A stretch of DNA of 64,000 nt from Chloroflexota bacterium (GTDB lineage Bacteria > Chloroflexota > Anaerolineae > UBA2200). Positions 7,554 through 18,504 of this stretch are shown in pieces. The position numbers and the translations under genes are program-made. Each line of letters opens with the position of its first letter. Position 1 is the stretch's first letter. The notes below the pieces were generated by a model. It saw only the letters and a list, made by a program, of their open reading frames with translations. It had not been told where the DNA came from and made no database searches. Where the stretch lies: contig JACIWX010000003.1 of assembly GCA_014360755.1 (NCBI GenBank), positions 347,678 to 411,677 on the forward strand, given 5' to 3'.

Positions 7554-10500
7554 CCATATCATCCAGGCTTTGCGTGCGCCAGCCCATCATCCTTCCGCCT
7601 TTACCTTTGCCTGGCGGCTATTGGATGCTGCTCGGCCTGCCGTGCTGGCTGCGCTGCAGGATGACTGGACTGGTCCTGTTCTGGTGCTGGCTGCTCAGCC
7701 AGAACGTGCTCGTTTCTTGCAGGAACAAGTCAGTCTTTGGGCTGCTGACCCCGCCCGCTCATGGTACTTCCCTGCTCCAGATGCCCTCTTTTATGATCGG
7801 ACACCGTGGGATAGGGAGACGGTACAGCGCCGTGTGTCCGTGCTCTCCGCCCTAGCCAACAAGGATTATTCCCAGCCACCGATGGTCTTTACCTCCCTTT
7901 GGGCATTCATGACATGGACTGTGCCTCCCTCTCTGCTACGCACAGGCATACGCGTCTTGTCGGTGGGTGAAACCATCCGACTGAGTGAATTGCTCCATCA
8001 CCTTGTTGCCTATGCCTATGAGCCTGTCAGTGTAGTTGAGGAGCCGGGTTCTTTCAGCCAGCGTGGCGGCATCTTAGATGTCTATGCTCCCAATGCATCC
8101 CAACCAGTGCGCATTGAATGGTTCGGCGATCAGATTGAGAGCATGCGCACTTTTGACCCAGTTACACAGCGCTCCGCTCAAAAAGTCGAACAAATCACGC
8201 TCTACCCTGCCAGTGAAGCCTTGCCGGTTTTTGGTCGAGCAGCCCGCCTCTGTTCAGATAACCTAATCAAGGATGTCGATAGCCTCACTGTATCCCGTTG
8301 GCAACAGGATCGGGAGCGGCTGGAAAGAGGGGAATATTTCAAAGGCATGGAGTTTTACCTGCCATGCCTTTATAGAGAACCGGCTACATTGCTGGATTAC
8401 TTGCCAGCAGGGCTATTGTTCATCGTGGACGACCTGCCTGCTGTGGAAGCGGCTGCCGAGGCTTTGGAATCTCAAGCTGCTGACCTCAAAGCCGAGTTGC
8501 TGGAAACGAAGCAGCTCCCCCCTGATTTTCCATTGCCTTACAAACCATGGCACGAACTGCGCCCAGCGCTAGCCTCCAGATTAGGGGTTCACCTGAGTTA
8601 CACGATACCCAGTGACGAGAATGAGGAGGCAACGCTTGCTCCGTCTGACACGGAAAATGAGACATTTCACATTGCTCCTAGTTATGGCGGGCGAGTGCAA
8701 CAGTTGGTAGAAGACTGCCTCCGTTTCAAGTCTGAGGGACAGCGCGTAGTCATTGTTTCCCGTCAGGCGCAGCGGTTATCCAGTATGTTGGAAGAAGGGG
8801 GGGAGTATGTCAAACCAGCAGAAAGCATCTCGGATGTGCCGCCTGCAGGAAGCCTGACTCTGGTGCAGGGCTCTCTGGCTGAAGGATTCGTGCTGAACGA
8901 GCAGTCTCCTAGAAGAGCACGGCTGGCAAGGCCCTCTATACCCTCCCTCACTTTGCTAACCGATGCAGAAATATTCGGCTGGGCTAGGCCTAAGCGGCGT
9001 TATTTCACCCGCAAGAGGCCTGCTTCTCCTGAGTCGTTCTTTGCAGAGCTGCATGAAGGCGACTATGTGGTGCATATTGACCATGGCATTGGCATCTATC
9101 GCGGCTTGGTGCACAAGATTGTGGACGATGCACCGCGCGAATACCTGGAAATCGAATACGCCGCTGGCGACCGCCTATATGTCCCGGTCAGCCAAATGGA
9201 TCGGATTACCCGTTATGTTGGCAGCAGCGATCGGCCGCCCACAGTGCATCGTCTGGGCTCTGCCGACTGGGCACTTGTCCGCGCACGTGCCCAGAGGGCG
9301 GTACAGGACATTGCCAAGGAATTGCTCGCCTTGTACGCTGCGAGAGAAGTAGTGGAAGGGCACGCTTTTTCCCCAGACAATGTGTGGCAAGAAGAGCTGG
9401 AGGCTTCCTTCCCATACGAGGAGACAGAGGATCAGCTGCGCGCTCTGGCAGAAGTGAAGGCAGATATGGAGCGCCCCCAGCCTATGGACCGCCTCATCTG
9501 TGGTGATGTGGGGTATGGGAAAACCGAGGTCGCTGTGCGGGCTGCTTTCAAAGCCGTGATGGATGGCAAGCAGGTCGCTGTGCTGGTGCCCACGACCGTG
9601 CTTGCGCAGCAGCATTTGCTGACTTTCCAGCAGCGCCTTGCCGCTTTTCCGGTAGAGGTTGCCATGCTCTCACGCTTTTGCACGCCGCAGGAGGAGCGGA
9701 AAGTATTGCAAGGGCTACGTGAAGGGAAGGTAGATATTGTCATTGGCACACATCGGTTGCTACAGAAGGACGTGGTGTTCAAAGACCTTGGCTTGCTCAT
9801 CGTAGACGAGGAGCAGCGTTTTGGCGTGCGGCACAAAGAATGGCTAAAGCAGATGCGCCAGCACATTGATGTGCTGACGCTCACCGCTACTCCCATCCCT
9901 CGCACCCTGTACATGTCCTTAAGTGGGGTGCGGGACATGAGCACGATAGACACGCCACCAGAGGAGCGTCTGCCTGTGCGTACCCAGGTTGCGGAATACA
10001 ACGAAGGGCTGATTCGCCGTGCTATATTGCGCGAAATGAACCGTGGGGGGCAAACTTACTTTGTGCACAACCGCGTCCAGGGCATCCGTCAGATAGCGCA
10101 ACGCTTGCAGAAGATTGTGCCCGAAGCAAGCATTGCCATTGCCCATGGGCAAATGCCAGAGGAAAAACTTTCCCAAGTGATGCTGGATTTTGCCGCCGGC
10201 AAGTACGATGTCTTGGTATGCACCTCCATTATTGAAAGCGGTTTGGATATCCCCAATGTCAACACGATTATCATCAACCGTGCTGACACTTTTGGCCTTG
10301 CTCAACTCTACCAGTTGCGCGGACGGGTGGGACGCAGCACTGTACAAGCATATGCCTATCTATTGCATGATAAAAGGCAGCGTTTGTCCGAGGTCGCGCG
10401 ACGTCGCTTGGAGGTAATCCTTGAAGCCAGCGAATTAGGTGCAGGTTTCCGCATTGCTATGCGCGATCTGGAAATCCGCGGCGCAGGCGAAATTCTGGGG

Positions 10501-11082
10501 GCACGCCAGCACGGGCATATCGCCGCCATTGGTTTTGAGCTCTATTGCCGCCTGCTGGCACAGGCGGTGCAGGAACTAAAGGAGAAGGGGCTTCGTGCAG
10601 AAGCGGTAACCCCTGAGGTAGCGCTGCCGCCAGTCATTGAGTTGCCGGTGCGAGCTTACTTGCCCGATGACTATGTCCCTGACGAAGCCCTACGGCTGAA
10701 ATTGTATCAACGTATGACCGCCCTCACCAGCGAAGAGGAGCTGGATGACCTGCGCAAAGAGTTGGAAGATCGCTTTGGCCTCCTCCCTCCGCCCACAGAG
10801 GATCTGTTGTACGTCCTTCGTGTTCGTTTGCTGGCTTCTCGGGCGGGAGTACAAGCCATTGGTCGGGAGGATAACCACCTAGTCTTGAAGCTCAGTGCTC
10901 CCGCTCAGGAAAGGGCTGCCAGAATTGCCGCCCAATTTGGCCGCCGCGCCTGGGTGGGCAGGGGGCAAATGTGGGTTGCGTTGATGGAGAAAGAGGATGA
11001 TTGGCGTATGATGCTGCTCACACTCCTCCTGCAACTTGGTAGTGGAGACAACCTTCCTGGCAAAGGAGACCAAAAGGGATGA
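7504..11082 (+). CDS. mfd: transcription-repair coupling factor
   Basis: Mfd removes RNA polymerase stalled at DNA lesions and recruits UvrA. GTG 7504 ([12 protein letters not shown]) is preferred over GTG 7483, but both overlap pth and neither has a strong ribosome site. The 1192-residue product has an N-terminal UvrB-like part, an RNA-polymerase-interaction CarD-like region ([14 protein letters not shown]), and the translocase core. The core shows Walker [10 protein letters not shown] at about 667, DEEQ at about 768, [19 protein letters not shown] and [11 protein letters not shown]-terminal TRCF domain follows. Length matches the family. Confidence 0.96.
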   Translation: MNLHPLLAAIRKSSHYSHIIQALRAPAHHPSAFTFAWRLLDAARPAVLAALQDDWTGPVLVLAAQPERARFLQEQVSLWAADPARSWYFPAPDALFYDRTPWDRETVQRRVSVLSALANKDYSQPPMVFTSLWAFMTWTVPPSLLRTGIRVLSVGETIRLSELLHHLVAYAYEPVSVVEEPGSFSQRGGILDVYAPNASQPVRIEWFGDQIESMRTFDPVTQRSAQKVEQITLYPASEALPVFGRAARLCSDNLIKDVDSLTVSRWQQDRERLERGEYFKGMEFYLPCLYREPATLLDYLPAGLLFIVDDLPAVEAAAEALESQAADLKAELLETKQLPPDFPLPYKPWHELRPALASRLGVHLSYTIPSDENEEATLAPSDTENETFHIAPSYGGRVQQLVEDCLRFKSEGQRVVIVSRQAQRLSSMLEEGGEYVKPAESISDVPPAGSLTLVQGSLAEGFVLNEQSPRRARLARPSIPSLTLLTDAEIFGWARPKRRYFTRKRPASPESFFAELHEGDYVVHIDHGIGIYRGLVHKIVDDAPREYLEIEYAAGDRLYVPVSQMDRITRYVGSSDRPPTVHRLGSADWALVRARAQRAVQDIAKELLALYAAREVVEGHAFSPDNVWQEELEASFPYEETEDQLRALAEVKADMERPQPMDRLICGDVGYGKTEVAVRAAFKAVMDGKQVAVLVPTTVLAQQHLLTFQQRLAAFPVEVAMLSRFCTPQEERKVLQGLREGKVDIVIGTHRLLQKDVVFKDLGLLIVDEEQRFGVRHKEWLKQMRQHIDVLTLTATPIPRTLYMSLSGVRDMSTIDTPPEERLPVRTQVAEYNEGLIRRAILREMNRGGQTYFVHNRVQGIRQIAQRLQKIVPEASIAIAHGQMPEEKLSQVMLDFAAGKYDVLVCTSIIESGLDIPNVNTIIINRADTFGLAQLYQLRGRVGRSTVQAYAYLLHDKRQRLSEVARRRLEVILEASELGAGFRIAMRDLEIRGAGEILGARQHGHIAAIGFELYCRLLAQAVQELKEKGLRAEAVTPEVALPPVIELPVRAYLPDDYVPDEALRLKLYQRMTALTSEEELDDLRKELEDRFGLLPPPTEDLLYVLRVRLLASRAGVQAIGREDNHLVLKLSAPAQERAARIAAQFGRRAWVGRGQMWVALMEKEDDWRMMLLTLLLQLGSGDNLPGKGDQKG

Positions 11083-11663
11083 TTGCTGTGCTAACTGGAC
11101 CCGTACACATAGGCAAGACGACAGTATGCCGCGCGGTCGCTGACCTAGTGCGACAGCGAGGCTACTGCGTGCGAGGCATTTTGACGCCCCCCATTTTGGA
11201 TAAACAGGAGGTGCGCTTGGGTATCGAAGTGTTGGATCTGGCGACAGGCGAGCGCCGTGTGCTGGCACGAGTACGGCAACCCAATGATCTGCCAGAGGGC
11301 CCTATAGAGCCCTCAAAGCAGGGAGAAGAATACAACGGTCCCCACGTAGGTCCTTATCACTTTGATCCCGAGGCATTACAGTGGGGACAGGATGTGGTCG
11401 CGCGGGCTATCGGCTTGGGATGTGATCTCTTAATCGTGGACGAGATTGGCCGTCTGGAATTGGAGCAGAACAGTGGGTTCAATCACGTTTTGGATCTCCT
11501 AGTGACGAGCGTTGTGCCGCGTTGCCTGCTGGTCGTGCGCGATACCCTGTTGGATGCATTTCGCCGTCGTGTGCCGGATTTGGAACCCATCGTCTTCGAA
11601 GTCACGGTGGAGAACCGCCACACCTTGCCTATGGAGATTGCTCAACGGCTCTTTCTCGCTTAG
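11079..11663 (+). CDS. THEP1-family nucleoside-triphosphatase
   Basis: The ATG overlaps the mfd stop by 4 nt and AAGGAG lies 10 nt before it. The 194-residue protein starts with the P-loop TGPVHIGKTT and has Walker B LLIVDEIGRLEL, the pair that defines THEP1/NTPCR-type NTPases. It also has a late DTLLDAFRRR segment. Known members hydrolyse all NTPs slowly in vitro, with unclear cellular function. No other NTPase class fits the VDEIGxLEL motif as well. It shares the pth-mfd transcript. Confidence 0.85.
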   Translation: MIAVLTGPVHIGKTTVCRAVADLVRQRGYCVRGILTPPILDKQEVRLGIEVLDLATGERRVLARVRQPNDLPEGPIEPSKQGEEYNGPHVGPYHFDPEALQWGQDVVARAIGLGCDLLIVDEIGRLELEQNSGFNHVLDLLVTSVVPRCLLVVRDTLLDAFRRRVPDLEPIVFEVTVENRHTLPMEIAQRLFLA

Positions 11664-11767
11664 CGCGTGTGCAAACTTTTCCATCACGGCAACGATCTTT
11701 TCGAAGTGGCCTCGTGTAGGTTCAGGCATTGCTCTTTGCCTAATCCTGCTTTTGCGTGAGCCACTCA

Positions 11768-11796
11768 TTGGCAATGCGCAGGCTATGGAGTATAAT
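11768..11796 (+). promoter_or_regulatory. strong sigma-70-type promoter of the plsX operon
   Basis: TTGGCA (11768-11773, 5/6) and a perfect TATAAT (11791-11796) are separated by 17 bp in the 187-bp gap before plsX, about 55 bp before its ATG. Confidence 0.75.
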
Positions 11797-11850
11797 AACG
11801 CCTACATGTGAAATCGAGTAACGGAAGACTGCGCCTATGAGGAGGGAGCA

Positions 11851-12861
11851 ATGAAAATTGTGGTTGATGCGATGGGCAGCGACCGTCATCCACAGCCTGA
11901 TGTGGAGGGGGCGGTACAGGCTGCTCGCGAGTACGGCGTTGAGATTGTGTTGGTGGGCAATCGCGATGTCGTGGAACCAGAATTAGCCAAGCATAACCTC
12001 TCTGGAATCAACGTATCCCTGGTTCATGCCAGCCAAATTATTGAGATGAAGGAGCATCCCGCCGCTGCAGTCAAGAGCAAGAAGGATGCTTCTATGGTTG
12101 TTGCCATGCAGATGCTCAAGCGCGGAGAAGTGGATGCTTTTGTCTCTGCAGGCAATTCAGGTGGTGTTCTGGCATCGGCGCTTTTTTACCTCGGACGCAT
12201 CCAAGGCGTCAAGCGCCCCGCCTTGTCCAGTGTGTTTCCCACGCGCAAAGGACCTTGCTTTTTGCTCGATTTGGGAGCGAACACCGATTGCAAGCCGGAA
12301 TATCTGCTGCAATTTGCCATTATGGGCAGCGTGTATGCGGAGCGTGTGCTCGGCATTGCCAACCCTCGCGTAGCAATCGTTTCTAACGGCGAAGAGGAAG
12401 GCAAAGGCAATATGTTGGTGCAGGAGACCTACCCGCTGCTCAAGGCTAGTGGCCTCAACTTTATCGGAAATGCAGAGGGCAAAGATATCCCTGCCGGCTT
12501 TGCCGATGTGATCGTTACCGATGGATTCACTGGCAATGTCATTGTTAAGCTCACTGAGGGTGTGGCTGGCTTCTTGCTGGATATCATCAAAGAGGAGATC
12601 AAAAGCAGGCCCTTGGCTACAGTAGGTGCCCTGCTGGCTAAAGGCGCCTTTGACCAGGTCAAAAAGCGCCTGGATTACCGGGAATACGGAGGCGGGCCAT
12701 TGTTGGGAGTGGATGGGATAGTCATCGTTGCCCACGGCCGGTCGGATTCTTTAGCGATCAAGAACGCGATTCGGGTGGCTAAGCAGGCGGTGGAGAGAGG
12801 CATGTTGCATGCGATCAGAAACGATATTGCCCAAAGTCTGAGCAGATTCGCCGAGGAGTAG
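11851..12861 (+). CDS. plsX: phosphate acyltransferase PlsX
   Basis: PlsX makes acyl-phosphate from acyl-ACP and phosphate, feeding PlsY for phospholipid synthesis. The 336-residue protein opens with MKIVVDAMGSDRHPQP, the family signature. It then shows KKDASMVVAMQML, SAGNSGGVLA, LLDLGANTDCKPEYLLQFA, SNGEEEGKGN and VTDGFTGNV, all in expected order. GGAGGG lies 4 nt before the start and a strong promoter further up. In many bacteria plsX is followed by fabD/fabG or fabH. Here it leads a different set: a NERD protein, GT39, YfhO and a glycosidase. Confidence 0.96.
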   Translation: MKIVVDAMGSDRHPQPDVEGAVQAAREYGVEIVLVGNRDVVEPELAKHNLSGINVSLVHASQIIEMKEHPAAAVKSKKDASMVVAMQMLKRGEVDAFVSAGNSGGVLASALFYLGRIQGVKRPALSSVFPTRKGPCFLLDLGANTDCKPEYLLQFAIMGSVYAERVLGIANPRVAIVSNGEEEGKGNMLVQETYPLLKASGLNFIGNAEGKDIPAGFADVIVTDGFTGNVIVKLTEGVAGFLLDIIKEEIKSRPLATVGALLAKGAFDQVKKRLDYREYGGGPLLGVDGIVIVAHGRSDSLAIKNAIRVAKQAVERGMLHAIRNDIAQSLSRFAEE

Positions 12862-12866
12862 ATGTT

Positions 12867-13556
12867 ATGCGCGTCATCGTCAATGAACCGCTGGTCAAGA
12901 AACAGGCTACTACTGCCCGCCGTGCAATCACCATTGGGCTGACGTTGCTGTTTGCCGCTATGGTGCTTTCTTTCAATCCACGTTCCATACTGGCTGCCTA
13001 TCTGATCATGCTGGTGGGTATTGTTTTGTTGAACTGGGGTGCCATCCGTGGGGGCAAATGGCTCCGCGACCCTCGTTTTGACCAGGCGCTAGGGAAGGTG
13101 TTGAAGGGGTTGAATCAAGGGCTACGCATCTATCACTACGTGCTGCCTGCTGACCACGTGCTCCTCTCGCCAGCCGGGCTTTTCGTGCTGCTCGTGAAAC
13201 CTCAAGAAGGGCAAATCTCTTGTCATGGCGAAAAATGGCGTCACCGCTTCCATTTAGGACGCTTCTTGCGTACACTGTTTGAGGAGCGTCTGGGCAACCC
13301 CACCAAGCAGGCGCTCCAGGAAGCAGAAAAATTGCGACGCTTTATCGAGGAGCATCTGCCTGACATCGAAGTGCCAATACAGCCCCTCATTGTATTTAGC
13401 CATCCCAAAGCCGAGCTCGAAATCGTAGAGCCAATTGTTCCCGTGATGTACATAGGTGATTTGAAAGCGTACTTGCGTAGCGCTACAGCCCCCAAAAACC
13501 TGCGCCAAGAGACGCTGAAAACACTGACCAACCTGTTCGATGAACAAGCAGTTTGA
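12867..13556 (+). CDS. two-helix membrane protein with NERD (nuclease-related) domain
   Basis: The 229-residue product has two hydrophobic helices (about 25-40 and 43-60) followed by a NERD-like domain. The DHVLLSPAGLFVLLVKP segment and the later QISCHGEKW match the usual NERD core (a G-hydrophobic strand with a conserved K, then G..W). NERD is a predicted nuclease-like fold related to restriction endonucleases, but many members are membrane-tethered and untested. GAGGAG 8 nt upstream overlaps the plsX stop codon, so the gene is tightly linked to plsX. Its C-terminus overlaps the next gene by 17 bp. Confidence 0.7.
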   Translation: MRVIVNEPLVKKQATTARRAITIGLTLLFAAMVLSFNPRSILAAYLIMLVGIVLLNWGAIRGGKWLRDPRFDQALGKVLKGLNQGLRIYHYVLPADHVLLSPAGLFVLLVKPQEGQISCHGEKWRHRFHLGRFLRTLFEERLGNPTKQALQEAEKLRRFIEEHLPDIEVPIQPLIVFSHPKAELEIVEPIVPVMYIGDLKAYLRSATAPKNLRQETLKTLTNLFDEQAV

Positions 13557-16008
13557 ATCTGCAAACACTCTATCGAACCCAGCACGGTATGCCTTGGCTT
13601 TGGCTATCGTCCTCCTGTCTGCCTTTGCCTTGCGCATTTGGTTGCTGGGCGACCAGAATATCTGGTGGGATGAAGGACTTGCTATTTGGGCAGTGCGTCA
13701 AGGATGGGGGCAGACCACCCTCTGGACAGCAAGCGATGTACACCCTCCGCTGTATTTCTGGTTGCTATGGATATGGGTAAGGCTGGCTGGAGAAAGCGAG
13801 TTCTCTGCCCGCTTCCTCTCGCTAGCATGCGGCTTGGTGACAGTAGCCGCCTTATATCCACTGGGAAAGTTTCTGTTAGGGCGCAAAGTAGCACTGGTCA
13901 GCGCTATACTGCTGGCTTTTTCGCGCTTCCATGTCTGGTGGTCTCAGGAAATGCGCATGTACATCGTAGCCACCATGTGGGGAGTGCTGTCCCTTTACAC
14001 GTTGCTGCGCTGGCTACAATCGGAGGGTTGGCTGGGGCCGGAAGAAGCCCCTCCTGATCAAAAGCGCCCTGTCCAGCTAGGTGTTCTCTATGTGCTCACT
14101 ACAGCAGCTGGCCTCTATACCCTTTACCTTTTCATCACCATCGTTGTCATTGAGGATATTTTTTGCCTTTATCTCCTATTCAGACAACCACCAGAAAAGC
14201 GCCGGTACTTCGTGATCCGTTGGCTCCTGTCACAACTGGCCATTTTGGGTTTGTTTATACCTTGGCTTGCCATAGCTTTGCCGCGCATGCGTTCTTGGTC
14301 AGTTGCTGCTCCCTTCGACTTTCGAGTTCTGGTACAGCTCTATGCTACTCTATTGACCTTGGGCATATCCACTTACATCGAGCGCTATACATGGCAGGTT
14401 GTACCCTTTTTCCTCATCATTGTAGTAGCCCAGGCTTTTCTTGGGCATTTGCGTACCCCATCCGAGTCAGATACTAAGGAGATAAGTAGCGGTGGATGCG
14501 ATAAAGGCGGGGTAAAGGCAGGAATCACTCCGACCGCTTTTCTATTGTTTCTCTTCCTCTTGATACCGTTGGTAGTGGTTTATGTGGTTACGCAACCCAG
14601 GGGGCTGTTCTACGCTCCACGGGTCGAAGCCCGCTATTTGGTCCTTTTTGCGCCAGCCTTTTACGTGTTGCTGGCTTGGAGCCTGGTCATTTTGTATTAC
14701 AGAGTGAGGTGGCTTGGTCTAGGAGCAGTCGCGTTTGTTGTGGTAATGTTTCTCTGGACATTGCCTGGCCATTATGTAGGCCGCTACTTGCGGGACGAGC
14801 ATCAAACAATGGTGCGCATCATTGCGGCTTATGCAGAGCCTGGTGATGCGGTGCTGCTTGTCTCAGGCAACCGCTATCCTGTCTTTGGCTACTACTACGA
14901 GAGGCTATTGCCGAGCAATGCACGACCGCCTGTGTATGCCTTGCCGCAACATGCGTTGCAGATTGACGGCAATAATGTAGAGCAGGAGCTAGTCCCATTG
15001 GCCGCCAACCACCCTCGATTGTGGTTGGCGCAGGTAAACGCTCCGATGCAAGACCCAGAAAACCTAGTGGCGCAGTGGCTGGATCAGCGCTACAGCAAGG
15101 TATTGAGTTTTGGCTTTGCTCACAATGCTCTTACTTTGTTTGCGCCCGCGGGTTCAGTGGCTAGAGTGAACGCTAAGAATTTCATTCCCCTGCATCCCCT
15201 GCACGCATCGCTAGGTACTGGAACAGTGTTGCTCGGCTATGACCTGCCAACACAGGAATTCCGCCCCGGAGATACAGTACACCTGGCGTTGTATTACTCT
15301 TCCGAAAAAGAGGCCAAGGTCGTCCTGTGTATGGTGGATGGAGGAGGACGTGTGTTAGAACAGCGCGAAAGCACGTTGTCACCAGCACAACCGATGGCAC
15401 GCCAACAATTTGATGTCAGCATCTATCCCTATACGCCGGGCGGCTCTTATCACTTCCAGATTGAAAACCAAGATGCTAGACAGGCTTCGCCGATATCCTT
15501 TGGCAGACTACGTGTGACAACAACAAAACCCTTACCCAGGGCTAAAGAAGCACCAATCGCCTCATATGCCCGTCTAGAAGATGGTATAGAATTCCTCGGC
15601 TATGTGCTCACCAATGCTTCCGGGTTACCCCTGGATATCCTCCATCCAGGTGAAACGATGGTTGTGGATTTGTACTGGCGTGCCCAAAGCAAAATATCGC
15701 GCAACTACACCGTATTTGTTCACCTAGTGGGCCAAGCCTACAACCCAGCGACCCAGGGACCTGTTTGGGGAGGACACGATAGCCAGCCGCTAGAGGGGGG
15801 CTATCCTACCGCACAATGGTTTGTCAACGAGGTTGTGGTAGATCGTCATGTGCTCACGCTGGATGCCCAAGCTCCTGCTGGGGATTACGAACTGGAAGTA
15901 GGCATGTATCTTCTGGACACAATGAAACGGCTAGCCGTCCTGGACAGCCAAGGGAATATTGTAGATGATCGCATCGTGCTTGGACATGTAGCCGTCGTAC
16001 AGCCTTGA
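13540..16008 (+). CDS. GT39-type membrane glycosyltransferase with two C-terminal beta domains
   Basis: The N-terminal half (about 1-430) is a polytopic membrane protein of the ArnT/PMT-like GT39 group. It has WWDEG after the first helix (the catalytic-type Asp/Glu loop) and the conserved SDVHPPLYFWLL segment. Such enzymes use polyprenyl-phosphate sugars on the outer side of the membrane. The C-terminal 300 residues form two similar beta-sandwich units. Each begins near an FLGY or LLGY strand, followed by PG(D/E)T and a hydrophobic L-Y-W/L-Y-Y strand. The ATG overlaps the previous gene and lacks its own ribosome site, so it is probably translationally coupled. The acceptor is unknown. Confidence 0.82.
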   Translation: MNKQFESANTLSNPARYALALAIVLLSAFALRIWLLGDQNIWWDEGLAIWAVRQGWGQTTLWTASDVHPPLYFWLLWIWVRLAGESEFSARFLSLACGLVTVAALYPLGKFLLGRKVALVSAILLAFSRFHVWWSQEMRMYIVATMWGVLSLYTLLRWLQSEGWLGPEEAPPDQKRPVQLGVLYVLTTAAGLYTLYLFITIVVIEDIFCLYLLFRQPPEKRRYFVIRWLLSQLAILGLFIPWLAIALPRMRSWSVAAPFDFRVLVQLYATLLTLGISTYIERYTWQVVPFFLIIVVAQAFLGHLRTPSESDTKEISSGGCDKGGVKAGITPTAFLLFLFLLIPLVVVYVVTQPRGLFYAPRVEARYLVLFAPAFYVLLAWSLVILYYRVRWLGLGAVAFVVVMFLWTLPGHYVGRYLRDEHQTMVRIIAAYAEPGDAVLLVSGNRYPVFGYYYERLLPSNARPPVYALPQHALQIDGNNVEQELVPLAANHPRLWLAQVNAPMQDPENLVAQWLDQRYSKVLSFGFAHNALTLFAPAGSVARVNAKNFIPLHPLHASLGTGTVLLGYDLPTQEFRPGDTVHLALYYSSEKEAKVVLCMVDGGGRVLEQRESTLSPAQPMARQQFDVSIYPYTPGGSYHFQIENQDARQASPISFGRLRVTTTKPLPRAKEAPIASYARLEDGIEFLGYVLTNASGLPLDILHPGETMVVDLYWRAQSKISRNYTVFVHLVGQAYNPATQGPVWGGHDSQPLEGGYPTAQWFVNEVVVDRHVLTLDAQAPAGDYELEVGMYLLDTMKRLAVLDSQGNIVDDRIVLGHVAVVQP

Positions 16009-16018
16009 ACAGGGGAGG

Positions 16019-18400
16019 ATGCCTTTGTTAATCATTGCCTTGATCTGGTGCGCAGTAGCGTATGCTTTCAGCCAATTACATCGCCGTGGCTTTTTGAAAC
16101 ATGATTGCCATCGCGATGTGCTAGCCCTGGGAGCACTGGCACTGGCAACGGTGGGATTTTTCTGGCGCCTCCTTTTCACCGCCAATATCTGGATGCCTGC
16201 TGGCGGAGGGGACCTAGTATCATTCCTGTATCCCCTGTATGCTTTTGCTGCCCGTAGTTTCTGGGCTGGCGATGTCCCTTTATGGAACCCGTACCTGTAT
16301 GGGGGAGCGCCGTTTGCTGCTGATAACCAGTCCGCGCTGTTCTATCCCGTGAACTTGCTGCTTTTCTTCCTCAAGCCCAGCCTGAACTATCGGACGATGG
16401 AATTGTTAGCAGTGGCGCATTTCTACTTGGCAGGAGTTTGTGCCTATTTTGGCCTGCGCTATATCGGGCATCAACCCATGAAGCGCTGGGCAGCGTTGGC
16501 GGGTGCAGTAGCCTTCATGTTTTCGGATTTGTTTGTGACCCACTTTGGCAATCTGAATATGATCGCTTGCGCGGCTTGGTTGCCGCTGGTCTTTTCTCTC
16601 TTTTGGCGTGCTTTGCAGGAACAACGAAACGTATTGGCTGTAGGTGCAGGCATTTTCTTGGGCATTGCAGCACTGGCTGGGCACATTCAGCCCTTGCTGT
16701 ATATCGTCCTCGCGCTGGGGTTATGCTTTTTGTATCACGTCTACAGTCACAGACGCTCTGGATGGCGTGCTCTGTGTCGCATAGCGCTGATATTTGCACT
16801 TACTTTGGCTGTTGCTTTTGGAGTGTCTGCGCTGACAATGATCCCTAGTTATGAGATGTCCCGTCTCTCGCTGCGCGCTGACTTGTCATATACAGAAGCA
16901 AGCCAATACTCCTTGCCCCCTGTCGCTTTGATCGGGCTTGTCGTGCCGGGTATCTTTGGTCGTGGGCCTGGCGGCTACTGGGGGCCATGGCCGCGTGTGG
17001 AAGTGGGCTATGTGGGCATCCTCACTCTATTTCTAGCAGGTCTCGCTTTGCTGTTGCGCCGTGACCGACTGACACTCTTTCTGGCTGCTCTTGCAGCATT
17101 GGCGCTTTTTCTCGCACTGGGCAATGCTACCATCCTGCATGGCTGGTTGTACCGTTTTGTGCCCGGCTTCAACCTGGTCCGTGCCCCTGCCCGCTTTATC
17201 TATCTCTTGGATTTCGCTTTGGCTGCCTTGGCTGCATTAGGACTGGATATGCTGCTGTGCCCTATCCCTTTCAGCCATCGGAAGGCCTGGCGCAATGTCT
17301 TGCGGTTCTCTCCCCTGATGGTGTTCAGTATGGCATTGGTGACCCTTCCGCTCGCTTACGCGACGTTGCTCTATAGCCAGGACAAGGCACCCGAAATTTT
17401 CACGCGCCTGCTAGCCGGTACAGGCGGAGTGGTTTTCGCCCTGCTGTTCTTTGGATGTGGGCTGGCATTGTTGTACCTGCGCACAAAGGGCTGGGCAAAG
17501 CCAGCTACCCTAGGATGGATAGCCTGTTTCCTGATCCTGGTTGACCTCGCTAGTCTGGGGGCTTACACAGAACTGGAATTCAACGATCCTACGTCTGGAT
17601 TCCAACACCCAGCCGCCATCGCTTTCTTGAAAAGCGACCCAGAGTACTTCCGGATTGATACACGCACAGAAGTTTGGGATGTCTGGCAGCCCAACCTCAG
17701 CCTGATGCACGGCATTTTTGACGTGTGGGGCATTTATAACCCGCTGGTCCTGGCCGATTATCACCGCTATTGGGAGGGACTGGGTAGTCGCTCCAGCCCC
17801 CTGTACGATTTCCTCAACGCCAAATACGTCATTGGCCACAAAGATGTCGTCTTGGATTGGGAAAAGTTTGAATTGGCTTTCGATGCTGACCCCACCGTGA
17901 ATATTTATCGGAACAAGAAGGTGCTGCCACGCGCCTTTGTTGTGCACCGCTCCGAATCTGTATCCAATCAAGAAGAAGCATTTGCTGCGATCCACCGTGG
18001 CGATTTTCACCCCGCGAGCACGGTTGTAGTCGAAGGGGGTCAAACATTGCTTCCAGATCAGGCAGGCAACTCGGAGGTGCACATCATATCCTACTCCAAC
18101 AATGAAATCCAGTTGGAGGCTTCTACCTCGCTACCAGGCTACTTGGTCATGAGCGAGGTGTACTATCCAGGGTGGCATGTAGAGGTAGATGGACAGACTG
18201 CCCAATTGAAACGCGCCAATTATGCATTTCGGGCTGTGTTCCTGCCCCCTGGGGTGCATCAAGTGCGTTTCTATTTCCAACCAGCGACCTGGAAGATCGG
18301 ACTAGCGTGCAGCCTGTGTACCTGGTTTGCGTTAGCTGTTCTTGCTATACGATCCCTGGTAATCCGTTGGCGAACCCGTAAACGGGCGAGCACTTTGTAA
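16019..18400 (+). CDS. YfhO-family polytopic membrane protein
   Basis: The 793-residue protein is dominated by about a dozen membrane helices. It has an early external loop WNPYLYGGAPFAADNQSALF, which is diagnostic for YfhO-like proteins, and a terminal extracellular domain. That domain has the LVMSEVYYPGWHVEVDG strand and LPPGVHQVRFYFQP, also family-typical. YfhO of Gram-positives glycosylates lipoteichoic acid, and relatives act as GT-C-type transferases. Substrate here is unknown. AGGGGAGG directly abuts the ATG, an unusually short spacing. It starts 10 bp after the GT39 gene, so the two likely act in one surface-glycan pathway. Confidence 0.82.
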   Translation: MPLLIIALIWCAVAYAFSQLHRRGFLKHDCHRDVLALGALALATVGFFWRLLFTANIWMPAGGGDLVSFLYPLYAFAARSFWAGDVPLWNPYLYGGAPFAADNQSALFYPVNLLLFFLKPSLNYRTMELLAVAHFYLAGVCAYFGLRYIGHQPMKRWAALAGAVAFMFSDLFVTHFGNLNMIACAAWLPLVFSLFWRALQEQRNVLAVGAGIFLGIAALAGHIQPLLYIVLALGLCFLYHVYSHRRSGWRALCRIALIFALTLAVAFGVSALTMIPSYEMSRLSLRADLSYTEASQYSLPPVALIGLVVPGIFGRGPGGYWGPWPRVEVGYVGILTLFLAGLALLLRRDRLTLFLAALAALALFLALGNATILHGWLYRFVPGFNLVRAPARFIYLLDFALAALAALGLDMLLCPIPFSHRKAWRNVLRFSPLMVFSMALVTLPLAYATLLYSQDKAPEIFTRLLAGTGGVVFALLFFGCGLALLYLRTKGWAKPATLGWIACFLILVDLASLGAYTELEFNDPTSGFQHPAAIAFLKSDPEYFRIDTRTEVWDVWQPNLSLMHGIFDVWGIYNPLVLADYHRYWEGLGSRSSPLYDFLNAKYVIGHKDVVLDWEKFELAFDADPTVNIYRNKKVLPRAFVVHRSESVSNQEEAFAAIHRGDFHPASTVVVEGGQTLLPDQAGNSEVHIISYSNNEIQLEASTSLPGYLVMSEVYYPGWHVEVDGQTAQLKRANYAFRAVFLPPGVHQVRFYFQPATWKIGLACSLCTWFALAVLAIRSLVIRWRTRKRASTL

Positions 18401-18504
18401 CTCAGCCAGTTTATGTTACAATCACCAAGTACTGGGCAGTGCTAACAAGGCATGCCGGCTGTGGCTCTTTGTCCCCGAAAAAGCAAACAAAAGGAGGACG
18501 TGTG

